In this document: positions 51,458 through 60,836 of the stretch, piece after piece
Layout of the letters: every line of letters starts with the position of its first letter
Numbering within the stretch: the stretch's first letter is position 1
Origin: DATFNI01 sp963787205
Lineage (GTDB): Bacteria; Bacteroidota; Rhodothermia; Balneolales; DATFMH01
Assembly: GCA_963787205.1 (NCBI GenBank)
Contig: CAWBCD010000009.1
Span: forward strand, 1 to 64,000
DNA length: 64,000 nucleotides
Direction: 5' to 3'
Program-made: the position numbers and the translations under genes
Notes under the pieces: generated by a model
Database searches by the model: none
What the model was told of the DNA's origin: nothing
The model's input: only the letters and a program-made list of their open reading frames with translations

Positions 51458-54400
51458 TTACTGTAGCTGTTCGTTGTTCACTGCATCATTCATGCGGACA
51501 CCAACAAGACGGCTGATACCCGGTTCGGGCATGGTTACGCCATACAGCATCTCAGCCTTCTCCATCATCTTCTTGTTGTGGGTGATGATGATGAACTGGG
51601 TGTCTTTGATAAACCGACGCAGCATTTTTACAAAACGTTCGATGTTGGCGTCATCAAGGGGTGCGTCGACTTCATCGAGAATACAGAAAGGCGAGGGTTT
51701 TACCAGGTAGATTGCGAACAAAAGTGCGATTGCAGTCACGGTTTTTTCACCGGTTGAAAGCTGCGTTATCGTGCTTGGGCGTTTACCTCGTGGATTGGCA
51801 AGGATTTCGATGCGTGAATCCAGCGGATCGTCTTCGTTTTCTTCGATCAGCAAATCGCATTGATCATCCTCATTAAACAAGGTACCGAATATCGACTTGA
51901 AGTTTGTTCGGATTTGTTCAAATGTGGTTGAGAAACGTTCCTGAGCCGTTTCATTGATTTCCCTGATTGTCTCCCGAAGCTGGTTTTCTGCATCCAGAAG
52001 ATCGTTTATCTGCTGTTCATAAAAATCGAGACGCTCCCTTTCCTTCTCGTATTCTTCGATGGCCAGCGGATTTACTTCTCCAATGTTTCTCAGTTTCTGC
52101 TTCAGACTGGTGATCCGTTCCCTTGCGGTATCCGGATCAGTATCTTCTGGGAGTCCATTAGTGAGATTTTCCATCAGGATGTTGTAGTTCTCCCAGATAT
52201 GATCGGCAATACCCTTGGCCTTCATATCGAGTTGCGACTTGACCATATCGAGTTGGTGCAGCAGTTCAATTGTCATCTCGCGTTTACGACGCCGGTTTTT
52301 GAGATCCTCCTCAACCTGGTGGATTCTTCCACGCTGACGGGCGCAGTCTTTGTCCGCTTCCCGCAACAGAGCATCGATAAATCCTTTTTCTTCCTGCTGC
52401 TCTTCGAGTTGCACTTCCAGCTCTTCAATAGTGCTCCGGTAACCGATGATCCGGTCTTTACTTTGTTTCGCGTTCTCTGATCGTTGTGTTAATCGATCTT
52501 TGATGGAAGTGATCGACTGTTCAGCACGTTCTTTATCTTTTTCGAGGTTCAATACCTCATTTTCGGCAGCCTGGTGTTTCAACTTGATATCGTTATACAA
52601 CGACCTCGCCTTGTCCTGGTTTTCCTCAATCTTTTCCAGCTCATTTCGCCGTGTCATCTGGCTGCCCAAAAGCTCCTTCGCCTTCCGTGAGAACTCCTCG
52701 ATTTGCGGATCTAACTCTTTTAATGAGGCCTGCTCATCCCGAACACTGGCGCCAAGCCCTTTCAGCCGTTCCCCAACTTCCGCCAGGTTTTTCTCATAGA
52801 CCGATTTCCGGGCGGTTAACGAACTCTGTTGTGATTCAAGCTTCCGCAGGAGTTGTTCCGATTCCCGTACACGGCGGGCCATCTGCTCGGTGTCGATCTG
52901 TTCGTACTGCCGTACGGTTGCCTGCAACTCCTGTTCGAGGTTCTCGATACTCTGCTCAGTAGACAGCGATTTGTGCTCAAGTTTCTCGATGCGATCTTTT
53001 AGTCCGACCCGCAATCCGACATTCTGAGCCTGACTTCCGCTGCGCAGGAAGTGCATGGCTGTAACGACATCACCGTTGTAGGTGACACCGACAGTTCCAC
53101 TGTTTTTACGAACACCATCTTCAGCATCAGCGATAGAGTCATAGGCAAAGACATTGCCCAGCAAAAGTGATTTGAGGGCAGAAAAACGAGTATCGCAGGT
53201 TACCTTCTCGCACAATGAACCAGCCATTACATCGTAAGAACCGCTAAGCTGGTCAAGTGGGATAAATGTTGCCTTGCCCTTCTCGTTGTTCTTGAGTTTC
53301 GAGGCGGCCTCACGGGCTTGTTCGATCGTGTCGGTGACGATATAGTAACAGGCTTCGCCAAGGACGGATTCCAATGCCACGGCACGTTTCTCATCCGTTG
53401 AGAAGACATCCGACAGAACCTGGAACCTATCGTCGTTACTCTGCTCGATCAGGTATTTTACACTTCCCGGAAAAGCTTCGTGCGAAGTGGCAATATTCTT
53501 AAGAAGATTGATCTCGGACTGCACGGCATCGAGGCGACTGCGCTCCGTCCGGATTTTGTCCTTCAGCTCATTCTGGCGGGCCGACAACTCTTCGCGCTGT
53601 TTGCGCTGATCGTCCAGCTGGCGGGTCATCGTCTCCAGTTGTCGTTCGGCATCAGACAGCTCTTGTTGCTGCCGGGCTTCCTGCTCTTTCAGCGAATCAA
53701 TATCACGATTGATCTGAGTGATTTGCTGCTGCAGGCGATCTTCATCCTCACTGCTATTCTCCAGCCGGGATTCAATCCGGACCTTTTGGGTCTGAAGCTG
53801 GTTTAGCTTTTGTGTTGTTTCGTTGTAATTGCGCGTTATGCTGTCGAGATCACCGCGTGCCTCGCTTAAACGCGCTTGTTGGGCTTCGTACCCTTCCTTC
53901 GCTTTGTCGAGCTCCTCACGAGTCGTATTGAGCCTGGCTTTCTTTTCCTCAAGCTGAACCTCACTCTGCCTGATCGTTTTTCTCAGCTCTTTTATGTCGT
54001 CTTCAGACTGATAGATATCCTGTTCGTACTGCCGGATCGATTGCTCTTCATTCTTGATCTTTTCACGAGTGATCCGCAACGATGTCTCCGTTTCCCGAAC
54101 GGCATTTTGTAGGTTCAACTGCTTCTGCTGAACCTCAGAAAGTTTCTGTTCCTTTACCCGTAATTCACGTCGTGCTTCTTCCTCGAGTTGTTCAAGCTGC
54201 TCCAGGTTCCGGTTGAACTCTTCTTTCTCGGATTCTGCATTTACAATTCGTTCCATCAGAGGTTCAAGTTTTGATGAGACAGAATCGTATTCGTGGCGTG
54301 CCAGGCCGAGTTCCAACCGCCGCAATTCTTCGTTGTGTTCTTTGGCGCGCTGGGCTCTTGAAGCCTGGAGCTGCAGAGACCGGGCGTTCTTTCGTATCTC

Positions 54401-54988
54401 AACGAGGATATCTTCGACACGCTGGAGGTCTCCCCGGGTCTCTTCCAGCTTGCGAAATGTCTGTTTACGTCGCTCCTTGTATTTGGTGATCCCTGCCGCC
54501 TCTTCGAACAGGGCTGTTCGTTCGTTGTTCTTATCGCTGAGAATTTCCTCGACCATCTTCAGCTCGATCACCGAATAAGAGTTGGCTCCCATGCCGGTGT
54601 CCATAAACATTTCAATGATGTCCTTGAGACGGCATGCGGTATTATTGAGCAGATATTCGCTCTCACCGGATCGGTACAGGCGGCGTGTGATCTTGACCTC
54701 TTTGAACTCGGTAGGAAGAATCCCCTTATTGTTTTCAATGGTAACAGATACTTCCGACATACCAAGCGACTTCTTCGTAGCCGTCCCGTTGAAGATGACG
54801 TTTGACATGGAAGCAGAGCGCAGGTGAGATGGGCGTTGCTCACCCAGGACCCAACGAATAGAGTCTACGATATTGGATTTTCCACAGCCATTAGGCCCGA
54901 CAATGGCCGTCAGGCCGCTGTCAAATTTGACGTGGGTTTTGTTGGCAAAGCTTTTAAACCCGTGCAGTTCGAGTTCAGATAAATACAA
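51458..54988 (-). CDS. smc: Chromosome segregation ATPase SMC
   Basis: A 1,176-aa condensin subunit. Walker A GPNGCGKSNIVDSIRW is near residue 32, and the long coiled coil runs about 170-500. The hinge lies near 510-670 (SVLGEACYYIVTDTIEQARE; GDVVTAMHFLRSGS) and the second coiled coil about 680-1010. The C-terminal ATPase half has LSTGEKTVTAIALLFAIYL and Walker B CILDEVDAPLDDANI. The length is normal. No scpA/scpB lie alongside. Confidence 0.97.
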   Translation of the reverse strand: MYLSELELHGFKSFANKTHVKFDSGLTAIVGPNGCGKSNIVDSIRWVLGEQRPSHLRSASMSNVIFNGTATKKSLGMSEVSVTIENNKGILPTEFKEVKITRRLYRSGESEYLLNNTACRLKDIIEMFMDTGMGANSYSVIELKMVEEILSDKNNERTALFEEAAGITKYKERRKQTFRKLEETRGDLQRVEDILVEIRKNARSLQLQASRAQRAKEHNEELRRLELGLARHEYDSVSSKLEPLMERIVNAESEKEEFNRNLEQLEQLEEEARRELRVKEQKLSEVQQKQLNLQNAVRETETSLRITREKIKNEEQSIRQYEQDIYQSEDDIKELRKTIRQSEVQLEEKKARLNTTREELDKAKEGYEAQQARLSEARGDLDSITRNYNETTQKLNQLQTQKVRIESRLENSSEDEDRLQQQITQINRDIDSLKEQEARQQQELSDAERQLETMTRQLDDQRKQREELSARQNELKDKIRTERSRLDAVQSEINLLKNIATSHEAFPGSVKYLIEQSNDDRFQVLSDVFSTDEKRAVALESVLGEACYYIVTDTIEQAREAASKLKNNEKGKATFIPLDQLSGSYDVMAGSLCEKVTCDTRFSALKSLLLGNVFAYDSIADAEDGVRKNSGTVGVTYNGDVVTAMHFLRSGSQAQNVGLRVGLKDRIEKLEHKSLSTEQSIENLEQELQATVRQYEQIDTEQMARRVRESEQLLRKLESQQSSLTARKSVYEKNLAEVGERLKGLGASVRDEQASLKELDPQIEEFSRKAKELLGSQMTRRNELEKIEENQDKARSLYNDIKLKHQAAENEVLNLEKDKERAEQSITSIKDRLTQRSENAKQSKDRIIGYRSTIEELEVQLEEQQEEKGFIDALLREADKDCARQRGRIHQVEEDLKNRRRKREMTIELLHQLDMVKSQLDMKAKGIADHIWENYNILMENLTNGLPEDTDPDTARERITSLKQKLRNIGEVNPLAIEEYEKERERLDFYEQQINDLLDAENQLRETIREINETAQERFSTTFEQIRTNFKSIFGTLFNEDDQCDLLIEENEDDPLDSRIEILANPRGKRPSTITQLSTGEKTVTAIALLFAIYLVKPSPFCILDEVDAPLDDANIERFVKMLRRFIKDTQFIIITHNKKMMEKAEMLYGVTMPEPGISRLVGVRMNDAVNNEQLQ

Positions 54989-55054
54989 GGCAGATACGTA
55001 TGATTATTACAACGAGGGACACAAGATACCATCCGTCAACCGAAGACTGGTACC

Positions 55055-55094
55055 CAAATTCAATTCAAAATTCAAAATTTATAATTCAAAATTA
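55055..55094. repeat. AT-rich dispersed repeat (copy 2)
   Basis: Repeated AATTCAAAATT units between frr and smc, reaching the frr stop at 55096. AATTCAAAATTTATAATT is shared with 19426-19463. Confidence 0.5.
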
Positions 55095-55095
55095 C

Positions 55096-55662
55096 TCAGA
55101 CGGTCAGAATCTCTTTTTCTTTGTGACCGAGGAATTCATCAATGCGTTTGATGTAATCGTCTGTTAATTGCTGAATTTCCGTTTCGGCGTCGTACAGGGA
55201 ATCTTCAGGCAGAGCATCACTTTTTACTTTTTCCTTGATGTGCTCATTGGCATCACGACGGGCGTTGCGGATACTCACACGAGCTTTCTCAGCCGTATCA
55301 TGGGCGAGTTTGACCAGCTCCTTTCGGCGTTCTTCCGATAAGATTGGAAGCGGAATCCGGATAACTGTTCCATCATTATTGGGATTTAACCCCAGGTTGG
55401 ATGCCTGAATAGCCTTCTCAATGTTTGGCATTGCTGATTTGTCGTAAGGCTGAAGAACAAGCATGTGTGCTTCAGGAGCGGTGACATTGGCTAGTTGGTT
55501 AAGGGGTGTTTGAGTACCATAATAATCGACTTTTATACCGTCAAGCAGGCTCGGCGTAGCGCGTCCGGCTCGTATATGTCCAAATTCACGTTTAAGGAAT
55601 TCGACGGCATCCTCCATTTCCTGTTTAGCTGCTTTATGAAAAGACTTTAGTTCGGGAATCAT
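55096..55662 (-). CDS. frr: Ribosome recycling factor
   Basis: 188 aa, normal length. It splits post-termination ribosomes with EF-G. Signatures: FGHIRAGRATPSLLDGIKVDYYG (conserved arginines), TPLNQLANVTAPEAHMLVLQ, GLNPNNDGTVIRIPLP and EERRKELVKLAHDTAEKARV. It follows pyrH on the minus strand, the usual pair. Confidence 0.97.
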   Translation of the reverse strand: MIPELKSFHKAAKQEMEDAVEFLKREFGHIRAGRATPSLLDGIKVDYYGTQTPLNQLANVTAPEAHMLVLQPYDKSAMPNIEKAIQASNLGLNPNNDGTVIRIPLPILSEERRKELVKLAHDTAEKARVSIRNARRDANEHIKEKVKSDALPEDSLYDAETEIQQLTDDYIKRIDEFLGHKEKEILTV

Positions 55663-55753
55663 AGTATTAACATTAATCGGTTTAAGTCTGATTAGTTATT
55701 TGACGTAATTTAATAAAAATCCAAAATAGCAGAATCAGAAGAGGAATTAAATG

Positions 55754-56467
55754 TCATTCCCAGATTACTGTTGAACCAACAGATTCTTTTTGGACAACCC
55801 GAATCAGGTTACCCCGGACATTCATGTTAAATATGATGATGGGTGTATGATTGTCCCGGCACAGGGTGAATGCAGTCAGATCCATGACGGAGAGACGGCG
55901 ACGCAGAATCTCATCGCCACTGATGATATCGAATTTTTCGGCATCAGGATTTTTTTCCGGATCGGAATCGAAGACCCCATCGACACGGGTTCCTTTAAGG
56001 ATGACATCCGCTTCGATTTCAATGGCACGCAGGGAAGCGGCCGTATCGGTAGTGAAATATGGGTTGCCGGTCCCTGCGCCGAAGATGACAACGCGACCTT
56101 TTTCGAGATGCCGAACCGCCCTGCGACGGATATAAGGCTCGGCAATCTGTTCCATCCGGATAGCGGACATCAAACGGGTTTGCACTCCTTTGCGCTCGAG
56201 GGCGTCCTGCAAGGCCATGCTGTTGATCATGGTGGCTAGCATGCCCATGTAATCGCCCTGAACCCTGTCCATTCCTTCGGTTGCGCCTTTAACGCCGCGA
56301 AAAATATTTCCACCACCGATGACGATGGCAATCTCTGTACCGTAATCATGAACTTGTTTTATTTCTTCAGAATATTGAGCGAGTACTTCACCGTCGATAC
56401 CATGCCCTTGTTCTCCCAGCAGGGCTTCGCCGCTTAATTTCAATAATATCCGATTGTAATCTCCCAC
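55754..56467 (-). CDS. pyrH: Uridylate kinase
   Basis: A 237-aa hexameric UMP kinase of the amino-acid-kinase fold. Signatures: ILLKLSGEALLGEQGHGID, IAIVIGGGNIFRGVKG, DYMGMLATMINSMAL, VVIFGAGTGNPYFTTDTAAS and LKGTRVDGVFDSDPEKN. It is downstream of the tsf terminator, so pyrH-frr may have its own promoter. Confidence 0.97.
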   Translation of the reverse strand: MGDYNRILLKLSGEALLGEQGHGIDGEVLAQYSEEIKQVHDYGTEIAIVIGGGNIFRGVKGATEGMDRVQGDYMGMLATMINSMALQDALERKGVQTRLMSAIRMEQIAEPYIRRRAVRHLEKGRVVIFGAGTGNPYFTTDTAASLRAIEIEADVILKGTRVDGVFDSDPEKNPDAEKFDIISGDEILRRRLSVMDLTAFTLCRDNHTPIIIFNMNVRGNLIRVVQKESVGSTVIWE

Positions 56468-56613
56468 GGTCCTGTTTTTTTATTGTTTTGAGTTAACAAA
56501 AATTGCTGAATTGGAACCTGCTGACAAACTGCATTCATGCCTCCCGCCGGAATCTTCTTTGTGGGATGATGAATCTCGTGGCATATCATACGGTCAACAA
56601 GTATGGTACATAT

Positions 56614-56648
56614 AAAAAAAGGCTACACAAAGGTAGCCTTTTTTTTGT
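56614..56648 (-). terminator. Terminator of the rplM-rpsI-rpsB-tsf operon
   Basis: AAAGGCTAC (56618-56626) and GTAGCCTTT (56633-56641) flanked by A and T runs on both sides. On the minus strand it lies 24 nt after the tsf stop. Confidence 0.88.
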
Positions 56649-56664
56649 AAATGAGTAATACGAT

Positions 56665-57495
56665 TTAGTTCGATTCTCCCAGTTGTAACCGGTAGAACGA
56701 CTTGACGTCCGAGGCATTACTGTTTTTCAAATAATCGCGCACCGATACGCTGCTGTCTTTAACGAACTTCTGATCGAGCAGAACCCGTTCTTCGTAGAAG
56801 CGGCGAAGTTTACCTTTGGCCGCTTTTTCTGCGATCTCAACCGGTTTGCCTTCGTTGATCAACTGTTCTTTTGCGATCTCAATTTCTTTGTCCACAACAT
56901 CGGTCGGGACTTCTTCCTGGCGAACAGCGATCGGGTTCATCGCGGCAATTTGCATAGCCACATCTTTACCGACGTTATCATCTACACCGTTGGAGAAGTC
57001 AACCAGAACAGCCAGTTGGTTACCAGGGTGGATGTAAGAGACGATTGTACCTTCCGTCTTAACAAGTTCAAGACGGCTGATCTCAATCTTCTCACCAATC
57101 TTACCTACCAGTTCCTTCAGGTGTTCTTCAATTGTAAGTCCCTGAAGTTCGGCTTTCTTCAATGTTTCAACATCAGAAATCTCGTTGTCATAGGCTACTT
57201 TGGCAAAATCAGTAGCGGACTGTATAAACTCATCATTTCTGGCAACGAAGTCGGTCTCGCAATTCAGGGCGAGTGCCACAGCCTTTGTTCCGTCATCAGA
57301 AATATGGGTGACGATAATCCCTTGATTGGCTTCGCGGTCAGCACGTTTTTCAGATACTTTTTGCCCTTTTTTACGCAGGATTTCAATGGCTGCATCCATA
57401 TCGCCATTCGCTTCGGCAAGAGCTTTCTTACAATCCATCATGCCGGCGCCTGTACGGTCCCGCAGTGCTTTTACGTCTGCTGCAGAAATACTCAT
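56665..57495 (-). CDS. tsf: Elongation factor Ts
   Basis: 276 aa. Nucleotide exchange factor for EF-Tu. The N-terminal UBA domain has VKALRDRTGAGMMDCKKALA, the core VALNCETDFVARNDEF, and the coiled-coil/C-terminal part KFVKDSSVSVRDYL. It is encoded after rpsB, the standard order. Confidence 0.97.
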   Translation of the reverse strand: MSISAADVKALRDRTGAGMMDCKKALAEANGDMDAAIEILRKKGQKVSEKRADREANQGIIVTHISDDGTKAVALALNCETDFVARNDEFIQSATDFAKVAYDNEISDVETLKKAELQGLTIEEHLKELVGKIGEKIEISRLELVKTEGTIVSYIHPGNQLAVLVDFSNGVDDNVGKDVAMQIAAMNPIAVRQEEVPTDVVDKEIEIAKEQLINEGKPVEIAEKAAKGKLRRFYEERVLLDQKFVKDSSVSVRDYLKNSNASDVKSFYRLQLGESN

Positions 57496-57558
57496 AAGTG
57501 CAATCCGTTTGAATAAAAGTTAATTTTAAAATTCGTTATAACGGAGCCGAAGTCTTAC

Positions 57559-58464
57559 TTATTCTCCGTCTCCCCCCTTGCGACCGCCACGTTGCCGACG
57601 ACGACGCGGGGCTTTCTTAGGTTCATCTTTTGGAACGATATTAGCCGCAGGTACTTCTTCCTCGTCATCTAAGTCTTCTTCCACATCATCGATGTCCTCA
57701 ACGTCGACATTCTCTTCATCTGTGACTTCCACCTCATCGGCCGCTTCCTGAGCAAGTTGCTCTTCCTCGTAAGCCTCGCGCTCGGCGGCACCTTCAATGA
57801 TGGCATCCGCAAAATTGGAAGCAATCAACTGAATCGTGCGGGAAGCATCGTCATTACAGGGGATGATATAATCAGGAATATCAGGATCGCAGTTGGTATC
57901 GACCATGGCAAAAATGGGGATATTCAACTTGATGGCCTCGTTCATCGCAATGCTTTCTTTCACCGTATCCACGACAAAGATGGCTCCGGGTATACGACTT
58001 ATGTTTGAAATACCAGCCAGTACTTTTTCAAGTTTGGCTTTTTCACGGTCGAGCATCAGGCGCTCTTTCTTCGTGATGTTGTCGTACGTACCATCTTTCT
58101 GCATCGTGTCGATTTCTTCCATACGAGCGATGCTCTTACGAACGGTGGAAAAGTTGGTGAGCATCCCGCCAAGCCAGCGATAGGTCACATAAGGCATCCC
58201 GCAACGGAGAGCTTCTGTTTTGATGATTTCCTGTGCCTGCTTCTTGGTACCAACAAAAAGGATCTTCTTGCCGGATCGGGCAACACGTGTTACAGCTTCC
58301 AGTGCTTCCTGGAGATACTGGTTTGTTTTGTTGAGATCGATAACGTGAATCCCGTTGCGTTGCATGAAGATGAATTCACGCATTTTAGGATTCCAACGGC
58401 GGGTGAGGTGACCAAAATGGGCACCAGCTTTGAGTAGTTCTTCTACACTTGCTGCTTGTGGCAT
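57559..58464 (-). CDS. rpsB: 30S ribosomal protein S2 with long charged C-terminal tail
   Basis: 301 aa. The S2 core (residues 1-235) shows LLKAGAHFGHLTRRWNPKMR, FVGTKKQAQEII, RWLGGMLTNFSTVRKSI, AIFVVDTVKESIAMNEA and VDTNCDPDIPDYIIPCNDDA. It is followed by about 60 extra residues, first very acidic (DVEDIDDVEEDLDDEEE) and then basic (APRRRRQRGGRKGG), absent from most S2. The 158-nt gap to rpsI contains a TCCCGA/TCGGGA hairpin at 58519-58534. Confidence 0.97.
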   Translation of the reverse strand: MPQAASVEELLKAGAHFGHLTRRWNPKMREFIFMQRNGIHVIDLNKTNQYLQEALEAVTRVARSGKKILFVGTKKQAQEIIKTEALRCGMPYVTYRWLGGMLTNFSTVRKSIARMEEIDTMQKDGTYDNITKKERLMLDREKAKLEKVLAGISNISRIPGAIFVVDTVKESIAMNEAIKLNIPIFAMVDTNCDPDIPDYIIPCNDDASRTIQLIASNFADAIIEGAAEREAYEEEQLAQEAADEVEVTDEENVDVEDIDDVEEDLDDEEEVPAANIVPKDEPKKAPRRRRQRGGRKGGDGE

Positions 58465-58622
58465 AGTAATTCAGATGTTTTGAGTTAGTCCTCTACGCGG
58501 GTCTGCCTTATCAGCCTATCCCGATCAGTCGGGACACTCTGGCGACAAGTCACCACGTATGTGTGATTCTATGAGTTGCGAAAATAGCTATCAGCAAGCT
58601 GACTGCTGACTGCGGAGAGCTT

Positions 58623-59009
58623 TTATCGTTTGGAGAATTGGAACCGTTTGCGAGCCTTAGGCTGTCCGTATTTCTTACGTTCAACCATGCGGTCATCACG
58701 GGTCAACAAGCCGTTGCTTTTGAGAATGCTGTGAAGATCTTCATTCAGAGCATCGATTCCACGGGCAACACCCATTTGGATGGCTTCAGCCTGCCCGGAT
58801 TGTCCACCACCGGCCACGGTAACTTTGATGTCGTATTTGCCATTCATCTGAGTCAGTTGCAATGGAAAGACAGCGGCTGCACGATGAAAATCGAGGGTGA
58901 AGTAGTCATCGACAGGTTTGTTGTTAACCAGAAATTCGCCTGTTCCGGGTTTAAAATAAACGCGGGCAGTTGCGGTTTTTCTCCGGCCTATAAAATGTTG
59001 TTGTGCCAT
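58623..59009 (-). CDS. rpsI: 30S ribosomal protein S9
   Basis: 128 aa, ending KKYGQPKARKRFQFSKR, the basic S9 tail that contacts P-site tRNA. Other signatures are IGRRKTATARVYFKPG, TVAGGGQSGQAEAIQMGVAR and LTRDDRMVERKK. It is 19 nt after rplM. Confidence 0.98.
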   Translation of the reverse strand: MAQQHFIGRRKTATARVYFKPGTGEFLVNNKPVDDYFTLDFHRAAAVFPLQLTQMNGKYDIKVTVAGGGQSGQAEAIQMGVARGIDALNEDLHSILKSNGLLTRDDRMVERKKYGQPKARKRFQFSKR

Positions 59010-59028
59010 GAATAAATTCGAAACAGAT

Positions 59029-59472
59029 TCAGAAAGTTATTTTTTCCGGTTTTTGAGCATTATGAGGATGTACGGGTCCGGCATAAACACGCATGTTGCG
59101 CATGAGCTGCCGGCCCAGGCGATTTTTCGGTAACATACCGCGAACCGCATTCTCGATAACGAAAGTAGGTTTCCGTTCGAGCATTTCTTCCGGTGTGCTA
59201 AAACGTTCACCGCCGGGGTAGCCAGAATAACGGAAATATTCCTTTTGGACGATCTTCTTGCCGGTAAGGACCACCTTCTCGGCATTGATTACAACTACGT
59301 TATCACCGGTGTCCACATGAGGAGCAAACCCGGGTTTATTCTTCCCGCGCAGGACCATGGCGATCTGGCTGGCCAGGCGACCAAGCGTCTGACCTTCCGC
59401 ATCCACAAGTACCCACTTCTTGTTAATGTCTTTGGGTTTCGGTGTATATGTCTTGAAACTAAGCGTATCCAC
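59029..59472 (-). CDS. rplM: 50S ribosomal protein L13
   Basis: 147 aa. Signatures: WVLVDAEGQTLGRLASQIAM, VINAEKVVLTGKK and VRGMLPKNRLGRQLMRNMRV. First gene of the rplM-rpsI-rpsB-tsf operon, with a Bacteroidota-type promoter just upstream. Confidence 0.98.
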   Translation of the reverse strand: MDTLSFKTYTPKPKDINKKWVLVDAEGQTLGRLASQIAMVLRGKNKPGFAPHVDTGDNVVVINAEKVVLTGKKIVQKEYFRYSGYPGGERFSTPEEMLERKPTFVIENAVRGMLPKNRLGRQLMRNMRVYAGPVHPHNAQKPEKITF

Positions 59473-59506
59473 AGTTCAAAATTGTTTTGTATTAGTACAA
59501 AGTTTG

Positions 59507-59537
59507 CAAAGATAGCGTTTTAAAAATACCGACGCAA
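59507..59537 (-). promoter_or_regulatory. Bacteroidota-type promoter of rplM (TTG-N20-TATCTTTG)
   Basis: On the minus strand TTG (59537-59535) is followed after 20 nt by TATCTTTG (59514-59507), matching TAnnTTTG. The leader would be about 30 nt. The same element pair precedes tRNA-Leu. Confidence 0.65.
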
Positions 59538-59660
59538 TAAGTGTCTGAATGTAATAAGTGCAACTTGTAACAAGATGAGATTGATCAGGGTTCAATCAGA
59601 TCAATATGTCACGTCTTTTCAAATTCCATATTCCCTGATATCCTTATACCTCAGAAACTA

Positions 59661-60836
59661 CTAACCAAGTGCTTGCTTAATATCCGTAATGATATCATCT
59701 ACATCCTCAAGTCCGGTTGAAATGCGGATGAGACCCGGGGTGATTCCCACAGACTGGCGTTCTTCTTCGGTCAGTTTTGAGTGAGTCGTGGATGCCGGAT
59801 GCGTGGCTATGGTTCGTGTGTCGCCCAGATTAGCGGAAAGGGATAACATGCCCAGGCGATCAAGAAAAGCCTTAGCCTGATTGTAGCCACCTTGAATCGT
59901 AAATACGACGATCCCACCGCCCATCTTCATCTGTCTGCGGGCGAGTTCGTGCTGAGGATGACTTTCGAGGAATGGATACCGAACAGTTTCTACATTTGGG
60001 TGACCTTCCAGGACCCCGGCCAGCTCAAGCGCATTATTGCAGTGCCGCTCCATGCGCACCGATAGGGTTTCCAGGCTCTTGGAAAACAGCCAGGCATTGA
60101 AAGGTGATAAGGCCGGACCGCTATGACGTGTGAAGAATTTGATATCGGCAATATATTTCTGCTTGCCAACGATCACGCCACCGATGGCCCGTCCCTGGCC
60201 GTCGATGAATTTGGTTGCTGAATGAACCACGATATCGGCACCAAATGTGATCGGTTTCTGCAGGTAAGGAGTGGCAAAGCAATTGTCAACAATGAGAATC
60301 AGCTTGTGCTTCTTTGCCAGTTTACCTGCCCATTCCAGATCGATTAGGTCAAGCCCCGGATTGGACGGCGTTTCAATGAACAAGACCCGTGTATTTTTCT
60401 GAATAAGTTTTTCCCATGTCTCGGGATGATAGATGTCGCCGTAGCTGTGCGTGATGCCCCATCGCGGCAGGATGGATGTGAGGATTTGATGCGATGACCC
60501 GAATAGTGAACGGGAAGCGAGCACATGATCACCACTGTTTAACAATCCTGCAAGACTGCTGAACACCGCAGACATGCCCGATGCTGTTGCGACTCCGCCA
60601 TCAGCATGCTCCAACAGGCACATTTTTTGTATGAATTCATCCGTGTTGGGATTGGAATACCGGCTGTATACATTTCCTTCGATTTCACTGGCAAATAATG
60701 CCCTCGCCTGTTCGGCCGAATCGAAGGTATAGCTGGAGGTCATGAATAAAGGTGCCGAATGCTCCTGCTGTGAAGTGCGTTTGAGCTGAGTTCGAATTGC
60801 CTGTGTATCGAATTTCCGGGATTTGTCTTCCGACAT
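59661..60836 (-). CDS. metZ: O-succinylhomoserine sulfhydrylase-like PLP enzyme
   Basis: 391 aa from ATG 60836, which overlaps the osmC-like stop (TAATG). A Cys/Met-metabolism PLP enzyme: SAPLFMTSSYTFDSAEQARA, NVYSRYSNPNTDEFIQKM, ATASGMSAVFSSLAG, VLFIETPSNPGLDLIDL, DNCFATPYLQKP, and K209 in HSATKFIDGQGR as the PLP lysine. The FIDGQGR form after the lysine is typical of MetZ, which makes homocysteine from O-succinylhomoserine and sulfide. Cystathionine gamma-synthase/lyase is the alternative. Confidence 0.85.
   Translation of the reverse strand: MSEDKSRKFDTQAIRTQLKRTSQQEHSAPLFMTSSYTFDSAEQARALFASEIEGNVYSRYSNPNTDEFIQKMCLLEHADGGVATASGMSAVFSSLAGLLNSGDHVLASRSLFGSSHQILTSILPRWGITHSYGDIYHPETWEKLIQKNTRVLFIETPSNPGLDLIDLEWAGKLAKKHKLILIVDNCFATPYLQKPITFGADIVVHSATKFIDGQGRAIGGVIVGKQKYIADIKFFTRHSGPALSPFNAWLFSKSLETLSVRMERHCNNALELAGVLEGHPNVETVRYPFLESHPQHELARRQMKMGGGIVVFTIQGGYNQAKAFLDRLGMLSLSANLGDTRTIATHPASTTHSKLTEEERQSVGITPGLIRISTGLEDVDDIITDIKQALG

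Noticed and set aside
58519..58534. TCCCGA/TCGGGA hairpin between rpsI and rpsB as an S2 leader autoregulatory element
   Set aside because: Only a short 6-bp stem; no extended structure or known S2 leader motif is visible, and similar short palindromes occur widely.
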